DNA from: an uncultured Clostridia bacterium
GTDB lineage: Bacteria; Bacillota; Clostridia; Oscillospirales; Oscillospiraceae
Direction of reading: 5' to 3'
DNA length: 5,130 nucleotides
Assembly: GCA_947177005.1 (NCBI GenBank)
Contig: CAMWSZ010000253.1
Coordinates: forward strand, 1 to 5,130
Below are positions 1-3,733 of this stretch, in pieces. The first letter of the stretch is position 1. The number at the start of each line of letters is the position of its first letter. The position numbers and the translations under genes are program-made. The notes below the pieces were generated by a model, which did not search any database, was not told the DNA's origin, and saw only the letters and a list, made by a program, of their open reading frames with translations.

Positions 1-87
1 GTTTGCCTTGCTTTTATTGTAATAGCACAGGCTTTTCTTTTTTAGAGAGGAATTAGCACATTCTTGTGTTAATCTCGAACATTATCA
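1..87. other. Downstream flank of the XRE regulator, no gene seen
   Basis: No coding region can be supported here. It is the 3' flank of the leftward XRE gene. An imperfect inverted repeat sits at 52-60 and 65-73 (attagcaca / tgtgttaat, one G-U type mismatch, 4-base loop). Leftward of it there is no clean U-run, so it is a weak terminator candidate at best. The stop codon of the gene is followed in frame by two more stops (TAA TGA TAA on the minus strand, 90 to 82). The heptamer tagcaca occurs twice (24-30 and 54-60), which may be chance. Confidence 0.4.
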
Positions 88-381
88 TTAAAGGCTCTCT
101 TTGAAATGCTCAAGATGCTGGATAAGGTCAGTGACATACTCTCTCAATCGCTCCGTATCGTCGTCCTGAACCTTGCCAAAAACAAGGTAATCTAGGGACA
201 CGCCGAAGAAGATGGATATCTGAGCAAGGGAATCTATCGAACAGGCATATTTTCCAACCTCAATGCGGCTTAGGACGCTTCGATCCATGTTTAGTTCTCC
301 CGCAAGTGCTTCCTGTGTATATCCGTTTTGCTTTCGGAGCTGACGAATGCGTTCGCCGCTCTGCTTTATGTCATAAGTCAT
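88..381 (-). CDS. XRE-family helix-turn-helix transcriptional regulator, 97 aa
   Basis: A small DNA-binding repressor of the Cro/CI (XRE) type, expected to act in the cytoplasm as a dimer on an operator. The HTH domain fills about residues 8-67: GERIRQLRKQNGYTQEALA (helices 1-2), then MDRSVLSRIEVGK as recognition helix region with the usual SRIE.GK signature, then the hydrophobic IDSLAQISIFFGVSLDYL close, typical of HTH_3. Residues 70-97 are a charged, probably helical tail (DDDTERLREYVTDLIQHLEHF) that could help dimerisation. ATG at 381-379 is preceded by a GGGGG run (393-389) seven bases upstream. No sensor or catalytic domain is present. It ends in a triple in-frame stop. A cluster of palindromes lies directly upstream (390-431) and could be its own operator. 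Such genes are common in integrated elements and next to toxin or phage modules; no partner gene is visible in this window, and its target is unknown. Confidence 0.85.
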   Translation of the reverse strand: MTYDIKQSGERIRQLRKQNGYTQEALAGELNMDRSVLSRIEVGKYACSIDSLAQISIFFGVSLDYLVFGKVQDDDTERLREYVTDLIQHLEHFKESL

Positions 382-389
382 TTTATGAC

Positions 390-431
390 CCCCAATCCAA
401 TCTTAGATTTTTTGGATAGCTGTGATTGGGG
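390..431. promoter_or_regulatory. Nested inverted repeats upstream of the XRE gene, candidate operator
   Basis: Three palindromes are nested here, starting 8 bases before the XRE start codon. Outer arms ccccaatc (390-397) and gattgggg (424-431); middle arms atccaa (395-400) and ttggat (412-417); centre aatct-t-agatt (399-409). The outer left arm overlaps the G-rich ribosome binding site on the minus strand. Autoregulation by XRE proteins at such sites is common in the family, so an operator or a translation-blocking hairpin is a fair inference. No clear -35/-10 pair was found for the gene. Confidence 0.4.
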
Positions 432-494
432 AGCAGGTGGGGAACGACACCTTATGTACGCATGGTTTAATCGCTTTGGCTTGCACTCATAACG

Positions 495-536
495 GGGAAG
501 GCGGCGCTTGCCGCTTATAGTGATGCGCCACTTCCC
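495..536. other. GC-rich structured hairpin region
   Basis: Two alternative foldings are visible. The long one pairs gggaag (495-500) with cttccc (531-536) and ggcgc (503-507) with gcgcc (525-529). The short one is gcggc-gctt-gccgc (501-514). No U-run follows on either strand, so it is not an intrinsic terminator. It would sit in the leader of a leftward XRE transcript if that starts further right. Function unknown. Confidence 0.35.
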
Positions 537-619
537 GCCGGAATTTATTAAATTTCTGTTTTTATCAAAAAGATTGGACAGAAAACTTATATTTTTAGAA
601 AGTTTGCCGGTATAATATA

Positions 620-673
620 ACAGCGTTCTGCAAAATCCCCCTAACTGTGATAGGAGATTTTGCAGAACGCTGT
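620..673. repeat. Perfect 18-bp inverted repeat with 18-base spacer
   Basis: Arms acagcgttctgcaaaatc (620-637) and its exact reverse complement (656-673). Inside, ccta (640-643) and tagg (651-654) can extend the fold, leaving a 7-base loop. Neither side is followed by a U-run (rightward gives cgaata then an A-run; leftward gives a TA-rich stretch), so it is not a standard terminator by itself. Perfect long arms with unrelated flanks are typical of a short palindromic repeat, the remains of a MITE or two abutting insertion-sequence ends, or a recombination/protein-binding site. I do not recognise the family. Confidence 0.6.
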
Positions 674-678
674 CGAAT

Positions 679-721
679 AAAAAAAGAGGCGCAAACAACC
701 ACTTGATTGTCTGCGCCTCTT
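679..721 (-). terminator. Intrinsic terminator (leftward)
   Basis: Minus strand reads a near-continuous stem: aagaggcgca (684-693) pairs with tgcgcctctt (712-721), and the inner part adds about five to six more pairs (GACAA with UUGUU) around a loop of about six bases. On the minus strand it is followed by seven Ts (685-679). It lies about 90 bases beyond the pyrG terminator, so it may be a tandem back-up for pyrG or the end of a separate short transcript. Confidence 0.8.
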
Positions 722-811
722 GAAAAATTTGATGCGGCGGCACTTGTCTGCACCGTCGTTTAATTGTATCAACCGACTTAAAACAGGTCTTGTCCGTGGG
801 ACATCACCTAC

Positions 812-864
812 AAAAAAACAAAGAGGGCGCTAAGAGAGATTTCAGCTCCCTTAACGCCCTCTTT
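812..864 (-). terminator. pyrG intrinsic terminator
   Basis: Arms 820-838 (aaagagggcgctaagagag) and 846-864 pair over 19 positions with two non-Watson-Crick positions and a 7-base loop. On the minus strand the stem is followed by seven Ts (818-812). It lies 37 bases after the pyrG stop codon, which fits termination of the leftward pyrG transcript. Confidence 0.9.
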
Positions 865-901
865 GGCGTGATTCACCAGATACAAAAACGGGTCAAAAGT
901 T

Positions 902-2521
902 TTATGTAGTCTTGTCAGTCGTGCTGTATGTCGCCTGCCGTCCGGCGGCGGCAATAAACTCCCGGAACAGGGGATGTGCCCTGTTGGGACGGCTCTTCCA
1001 TTCCGGATGGAACTGTACGCCCACAAACCACGGGTGATTCTTTAGCTCCACAATTTCCACCAGCCGCCCGTCTGGAGACAGTCCGGCCAGCTCCATTCCG
1101 GCCGCCGTCAGGGCTTCCCGGTAGTCATTGTTGAACTCATAGCGGTGGCGGTGCCGTTCGTCAATAAGGTCTGTACCATAGGCGGCATAGGCATGGGACC
1201 CCTCCTTCAACCTGCAGGGACAACTGCCCAGCCGCATCGTGCCGCCCTTTTTCGTCACTTCCACCTGATCCGGCAGCAGGTCGATCACTGGATAGCAGGT
1301 GTGCGGTGCCAGCTCACTGGAGTTCGCGCCACTCAGTCCGGCACCATAGCGGGCCAGCTCCACTACAGCCAACTGCATCCCCAAACAGATGCCCAGGAAA
1401 GGAACTTTGTTCTCACGGGCGTAATGGATGACGCAGATCATCCCCTCGATGCCCCGGTCTCCGAAACCGCCGGGAACCAAAATGCCTGTGCAGCCATCTA
1501 AGAGGGAGGCCACGTTGGAGTTGTCAATCGTCTCGCTGTTGATCCAGCGAATCTCCACCTTGACATCGTTTTCGATGCCGCCATGAGTCAGGGCCTCCGC
1601 TACGGACAGATACGCATCGTGCAGCGCCACATATTTACCTACCAGAGCGATGATCACTGTCCCCTTCGGGTTCCTGGCCCGGTGAACCATAGTTGCCCAT
1701 TCCGTCAGATCCGGCATATGGCAGATCAGGCCCAGACGCCGCACCACTACGTCTGCCAAGCCCTCCCGCATAAGGGGCACTTCATAAAGCAGGCCGGCCG
1801 TCAGATTAGGGATGGCATTCTCACGGGGAATGTTGCAGAACAGAGAGATTTTTTCCAAAATATCCATAGGAATCGTCTCATCGCACCGGCACAAAATTAC
1901 ATCGGGCTGAATCCCCAGACTCAGCAGTTCCTTGGCGGAGTGCTGGGTGGGCTTTGATTTCAACTCTCCAGTTCCAGGGATAGAAACAATAAGGGAGACA
2001 TGGATAAACATAACATTGCGCCGTCCCCGCTCCTGAGCTACCTGCCGGATTGTCTCCAGGAAAGGCTGTGACTCGATATCGCCCACCGTACCACCAATTT
2101 CCACGATAGCCACGTCCGTGTCTGGGGTATCCAGTGCATAGATACGGCGGTTGATCTCACTGGTAATATGAGGGATAATCTGTACCGTACCGCCCAGAAA
2201 ATCGCCGCGGCGTTCTTGATTCAGCACATCCCAGTAGATTCGGCCAGAGGAAACCGAGAAATTGACGTCCAGATTCTCGTCAATAAACCGCTCATAATGA
2301 CCCAGGTCCAAATCCGTTTCCGCGCCGTCATCCGTGACAAATACCTCGCCATGCTGGTATGGACTCATCGTTCCAGGGTCTATGTTCAGATAGGGGTCCA
2401 GCTTCTGCACCTTTATCCGCAGGCCTCGCTGCTTGAGCAGGCGGCCCAGTGACGCGGCGGCAATGCCCTTTCCCAAGCCGGAGACAACGCCGCCGGTCAC
2501 AAAGATATATTTCACTGTCAA
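902..2521 (-). CDS. pyrG: CTP synthase (glutamine-hydrolysing), 539 aa
   Basis: Makes CTP from UTP, ATP and glutamine, the last step of pyrimidine nucleotide synthesis, as a cytoplasmic tetramer. The N-terminal amidoligase domain (about 1-268) has the P-loop-like GVVSGLGKG (11-19, K18), K40, the UTP/CTP region DGAETDLDLGHYERF (65-79) with D72, EIGGTVGDIES (141-151) and ELKSKPTQHS (186-195). The C-terminal class I glutamine amidotransferase domain (about 290-527) shows LVGKYVALHDAY, PGGFGDRG, the nucleophile elbow GICLGMQ (C379) and HPE (H505, E507). All catalytic residues appear present. Length matches the usual 535-545. Start: an upstream frame reaches 2632, but family alignment (MxVKYIFVTGG) and Shine-Dalgarno spacing favour TTG at 2521-2519; GTG at 2515 is the alternative. 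Residues 178-184 (LIVSIPG) replace the usual LIPYxKA-like stretch. Single-gene unit with its own promoter, leader hairpin and terminator. Confidence 0.97.
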   Translation of the reverse strand: MTVKYIFVTGGVVSGLGKGIAAASLGRLLKQRGLRIKVQKLDPYLNIDPGTMSPYQHGEVFVTDDGAETDLDLGHYERFIDENLDVNFSVSSGRIYWDVLNQERRGDFLGGTVQIIPHITSEINRRIYALDTPDTDVAIVEIGGTVGDIESQPFLETIRQVAQERGRRNVMFIHVSLIVSIPGTGELKSKPTQHSAKELLSLGIQPDVILCRCDETIPMDILEKISLFCNIPRENAIPNLTAGLLYEVPLMREGLADVVVRRLGLICHMPDLTEWATMVHRARNPKGTVIIALVGKYVALHDAYLSVAEALTHGGIENDVKVEIRWINSETIDNSNVASLLDGCTGILVPGGFGDRGIEGMICVIHYARENKVPFLGICLGMQLAVVELARYGAGLSGANSSELAPHTCYPVIDLLPDQVEVTKKGGTMRLGSCPCRLKEGSHAYAAYGTDLIDERHRHRYEFNNDYREALTAAGMELAGLSPDGRLVEIVELKNHPWFVGVQFHPEWKSRPNRAHPLFREFIAAAGRQATYSTTDKTT

Positions 2522-2527
2522 GTAAAA

Positions 2528-2535
2528 TCCCTCCC
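2528..2535 (-). promoter_or_regulatory. Ribosome binding site that decides the pyrG start
   Basis: Minus strand reads GGGAGGGA. It is 6 bases from the TTG at 2521 and 12 bases from the GTG at 2515. The shorter spacing, together with the resulting N-terminus MTVKYIF, favours TTG initiation. A weak start codon behind a strong binding site is plausible for a tightly set enzyme level. Confidence 0.75.
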
Positions 2536-2544
2536 AAAAAATAG

Positions 2545-2611
2545 AGCCAAAATGAAAAGGCAGCGGCATCTTTGGGGCAGAACACTCCCCAGTAAGACGC
2601 CGTTGCCTTTT
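2545..2611 (-). terminator. Terminator-like hairpin in the pyrG leader, candidate attenuator
   Basis: On the minus strand, aaaaggcaacggcgtctt (2611-2594) pairs with the 2572-2555 segment over 18 positions with one mismatch and one G-U pair. An inner tgggg/cccca stem (2591-2587 with 2577-2573) extends it to a 9-base loop. The stem is followed by UUUUCAUUUU (the first Us belong to the stem), then more U-rich sequence before the ribosome binding site. Predicted transcription start is at or within a few bases of 2611, so the hairpin begins at the 5' end of the mRNA. In Bacillus subtilis pyrG is controlled by a leader terminator and CTP-sensitive reiterative transcription from a GGG start; here the start would be an A-run, so the same principle would need a different form. 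The hairpin is clear; its role is inferred. Confidence 0.7.
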
Positions 2612-2617
2612 GTCGAA

Positions 2618-2646
2618 ATTGTACTCTCTCAAGCGGAAAATGTCAA
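2618..2646 (-). promoter_or_regulatory. pyrG sigma-A promoter
   Basis: Minus strand: TTGACA (2646-2641), a 17-base spacer, TACAAT (2623-2618). This is a perfect -35, optimal spacing and a 5-of-6 -10 box. The sequence upstream (2650-2700) is AT-rich with A- and T-runs that could act as an UP element. Predicted start is about 2611-2613, giving a leader of roughly 90 bases. Confidence 0.88.
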
Positions 2647-2695
2647 TTTCTGTTTTTCATAAAATGGACCACACCTATTTTTTAATTTTTGCGCT

Positions 2696-2736
2696 AAAAA
2701 ATAAGCCGATACCTACTTACAGTACCAGCTTATTTT
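2696..2736 (-). terminator. Terminator of the small XRE-like gene, overlapping its stop codon
   Basis: Arms aaaataagc (2698-2706) and gcttatttt (2728-2736) form a 9-bp stem; on the minus strand the second arm runs into TTTTTT (2701-2696). The gene's stop codon (2732-2730) lies inside the stem, so translation and hairpin formation would compete. The terminator ends about 50 bases before the pyrG -35 box and would insulate pyrG from leftward readthrough. Confidence 0.75.
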
Positions 2737-2933
2737 ATAAATCTTACAATATCATTGGGCGTACATTCAATAATGTTACAGAGCTTTTCCAACGTCAACA
2801 ATGTAATGTTTTTGTTCTTTTTCAGTGAATCCAATGTTTTGTTATCAATACCACATTGAAGCAGATGGTACTGTGTCACTTGATGTTTTCGCATGGTTTC
2901 CCAAAGCGGCGCATAGTCAATGATACATACCAC
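2730..2933 (-). CDS. Small XRE/Cro-like helix-turn-helix protein, 67 aa
   Basis: A minimal single-domain DNA-binding protein of the YozG-like / HTH_26 type. Residues 6-67 cover the whole domain: DYAPLWETMRKHQVTQYHLL (helices 1-2), GIDNKTLDSLKKNKNITLLTLEKLCNII (recognition helix and helix 4), ending in ECTPNDIVRF, the signature close of this family. Nothing follows the HTH. The start is uncertain: GTG at 2933-2931 is preceded immediately by six Gs of a seven-base G-run (2939-2933), with almost no spacing, while family members usually begin nearer to IIDYAPLW, so a rare start a few codons in is possible. The codon use and base composition are more AT-rich than pyrG and glnA. It is divergent from the SLOG gene and shares its control region, so it is a natural candidate repressor of that gene and itself. 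A TATAAT lies at 2958-2953 on the minus strand without a good -35. Confidence 0.8.
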   Translation of the reverse strand: MVCIIDYAPLWETMRKHQVTQYHLLQCGIDNKTLDSLKKNKNITLLTLEKLCNIIECTPNDIVRFIK

Positions 2934-2952
2934 CCCCCCATTTATCAGTTAA

Positions 2953-2958
2953 ATTATA
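2953..2958 (-). promoter_or_regulatory. Candidate -10 box for the small XRE-like gene
   Basis: Minus strand TATAAT, about 20 bases upstream of the GTG start. No -35 resembling TTGACA is seen at 16-19 bases spacing (the 17-base position gives ATACCG), so if used it would be weak or depend on an activator. Predicted start near 2946 would leave a leader of only about 13 bases. Confidence 0.45.
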
Positions 2959-2980
2959 GGGAGTTTTTTGAAATCCGGTA

Positions 2981-2998
2981 TTGTGATTATATCCACAA
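2981..2998. promoter_or_regulatory. 18-bp imperfect palindrome, candidate operator between divergent genes
   Basis: ttgtg (2981-2985) and cacaa (2994-2998) are exact inverted arms around an AT-rich 8-base centre that is itself partly symmetric. It starts in the -35 box of the SLOG promoter and fills most of the spacer, a position where a bound dimer would block RNA polymerase. The adjacent divergent gene encodes a small HTH protein, the obvious candidate to bind it. Inference only. Confidence 0.5.
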
Positions 2999-3009
2999 TA
3001 TCCTATAAT
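2981..3009 (+). promoter_or_regulatory. Promoter of the SLOG-like gene
   Basis: TTGTGA (2981-2986, 4 of 6 to consensus), a 17-base spacer, then a perfect TATAAT (3004-3009). Predicted start about 3016, giving a leader of about 19 bases with a ggggga ribosome binding site (3021-3026). Confidence 0.7.
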
Positions 3010-3034
3010 ATACTTAGAATGGGGGACATCAAAT

Positions 3035-3475
3035 ATGACGATTACATTTTGCGGACACAGCAAGACCAACGACCAAAATCGAGTATCAAAATGGCTGGAT
3101 ATGATACTTCCAGCACTCATAGAGGGCGGAGCAGATACGTTTTATCTTGGCGGATATGGAGACTTTGACCGTCTGGCTGCTGCGGCAGTCAGGCGGCAAA
3201 AGGTGACATATCCTCATATTGAATCTGTATTGGTATTGCCATACCTCAACAGGGAATTTGATACCACAGCCTACGACAGCACCACATACCCGCCATTAGA
3301 AAAAGTGCCGCCGCGCTTCGCTATCGTCAAGCGAAATCAATGGATGGTCAGCGAGAGCGATGTGGTGATTTCAGGTGTTATCCACAACTGGGGCGGTGCG
3401 GCACAAACGCTGGATTTTGCCAGAAGCAAAGGGAAAATTATCTTTCAATATCCCAGGCAATCAGAAAAAAAGTAA
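3035..3475 (+). CDS. SLOG-family (DUF1273/YpsA-like) protein, 146 aa
   Basis: A single Rossmann-like domain of the SLOG superfamily (SMF/DprA-LOG), whose members bind nucleotides or nucleotide-derived ligands; the function of this subfamily is not established. Seen in the sequence: strand 1 TITFCGHS (2-9); helix around 18-30; the glycine loop FYLGGYGDFD (36-45), the expected ligand-binding loop; a second strand ESVLVLPYLN (63-72); a conserved-looking DSTTYPPLEKVPPRFAIVKRNQWMV (81-105); strand SDVVISGV (108-115); and WGGAAQTL (119-126) as a second glycine-rich turn. No signal peptide or membrane segment. ATG at 3035 has a ggggga binding site 8 bases upstream. It is alone downstream of its promoter, divergent from a small HTH gene, and about 110 bases before the glnA promoter, with no terminator of its own other than the hairpin at 3626-3672. 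Such pairs occur in accessory regions; a link to nucleotide signalling or conflict systems is only a suggestion. Confidence 0.78.
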   Translation: MTITFCGHSKTNDQNRVSKWLDMILPALIEGGADTFYLGGYGDFDRLAAAAVRRQKVTYPHIESVLVLPYLNREFDTTAYDSTTYPPLEKVPPRFAIVKRNQWMVSESDVVISGVIHNWGGAAQTLDFARSKGKIIFQYPRQSEKK

Positions 3476-3589
3476 TCACACCTATGCAGAATATATTTGT
3501 ATGCTGTACAGAACTACACAAACGTGACTTTCAGAACGGCGCAGCTTTTGGCGCAGTAACCGAAATCCTGTGTTTGCTTCTGAAAAGTG
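3476..3589. other. Region upstream of the glnA promoter with short repeats
   Basis: No gene seen. It holds a spaced inverted repeat, tttcagaa (3529-3536) with ttctgaaa (3578-3585), whose right arm ends 4 bases before the -35 box, and a direct repeat ggcgcag (3538-3544 and 3550-3556) twelve bases apart, about one helical turn. Either could be an activator or repressor site for glnA. No TGTNAN7TNACA box, the GlnR/TnrA site of Bacillus, was found. Confidence 0.35.
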
Positions 3590-3619
3590 TTGACAGTATG
3601 GCTTTTCAGCACTTATAAT
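3590..3619 (+). promoter_or_regulatory. glnA sigma-A promoter
   Basis: TTGACA (3590-3595), an 18-base spacer, TATAAT (3614-3619): both hexamers perfect, spacing one base above optimum. Predicted start about 3625-3627. The leader to the ATG is about 108 bases. A promoter this strong next to a terminator-like hairpin suggests that output is set after initiation. Confidence 0.88.
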
Positions 3620-3625
3620 AAAAAG

Positions 3626-3672
3626 AAAGAGAGCAACGGTGCCCCCTTTGTGGGTGCCTGTTGCTCTTTTTT
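3626..3672 (+). terminator. Terminator-like hairpin in the glnA leader, candidate attenuator
   Basis: aaagagagcaac (3626-3637) pairs with 3660-3671, including gttgctct (3660-3667); inside, ggtgccc (3638-3644) pairs with gggtgcc (3652-3658) using two G-U pairs, with one bulged base. Six Ts (3667-3672) end the structure. The predicted transcription start is the first base of the stem. It could end SLOG-gene readthrough, and it also lies squarely in the glnA leader, so every glnA transcript must pass it. The minus strand beyond the stem is also T-rich, so it might terminate both ways. Attenuation is inferred from position. Confidence 0.75.
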
Positions 3673-3707
3673 GTATGAGACCTATCCGCATGAACGGAAT
3701 AAAGGAT

Positions 3708-3727
3708 GGCCTTCGGGCCGGAAGGAG
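3708..3727 (+). promoter_or_regulatory. UUCG hairpin and ribosome binding site of glnA
   Basis: ggcc-ttcg-ggcc (3708-3719) forms a very stable C(UUCG)G tetraloop hairpin that ends one base before the binding site gaaggag (3721-3727). The site is 6 bases from the ATG at 3734, which decides the start although the frame stays open upstream to 3587. A weaker tccg/cgga stem with a six-base loop lies at 3685-3698. The tetraloop may keep the binding site free of other pairing. Confidence 0.6.
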
Positions 3728-3733
3728 ACAGTA

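Larger units (their letters stand above)
382..901. other. 520-base intergenic region between the XRE gene and pyrG
   Basis: No convincing gene lies here. A 121-codon open frame on the minus strand (743-378) runs straight through an 18-bp inverted repeat and a terminator, shows no domain I recognise, and is rejected. Contents: palindromes at 390-431, a GC-rich structured patch at 495-536, an AT-rich stretch around 541-620, the perfect inverted repeat at 620-673, an intrinsic terminator at 679-721, and the pyrG terminator at 812-864. The density of hairpins and the mixed base composition suggest the border of an accessory element or a non-coding transcript unit. Confidence 0.5.

Noticed and set aside
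378..743. 121-codon open frame on the minus strand
   Set aside because: It crosses the perfect 18-bp repeat and a terminator, overlaps the start of the XRE gene, lacks a good ribosome binding site and shows no recognisable domain.
808..1026. 72-codon open frame on the minus strand
   Set aside because: It lies in another frame of the pyrG 3' end and runs through the pyrG terminator; a shadow frame.
1145..2452. Plus-strand open frames inside pyrG
   Set aside because: All lie antisense to the well-supported pyrG coding sequence, with no domain signature or binding sites.
2522..2632. N-terminal extension of CTP synthase to an ATG at 2632
   Set aside because: It would encode the promoter-proximal leader hairpin, the predicted transcription start is downstream of that ATG, and family members begin at MxVKYIF.
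3476..3620. GlnR/TnrA operator upstream of glnA
   Set aside because: No TGTNAN7TNACA match was found; the closest stretch (around 3505-3521) misses required positions.
3626..3733. ANTAR-type antitermination site in the glnA leader
   Set aside because: ANTAR targets have paired hairpins with six-base loops carrying A at position 1 and G at position 4, before an overlapping terminator. The one six-base loop here (CAUGAA, 3689-3694) lacks A1 and lies after the terminator.
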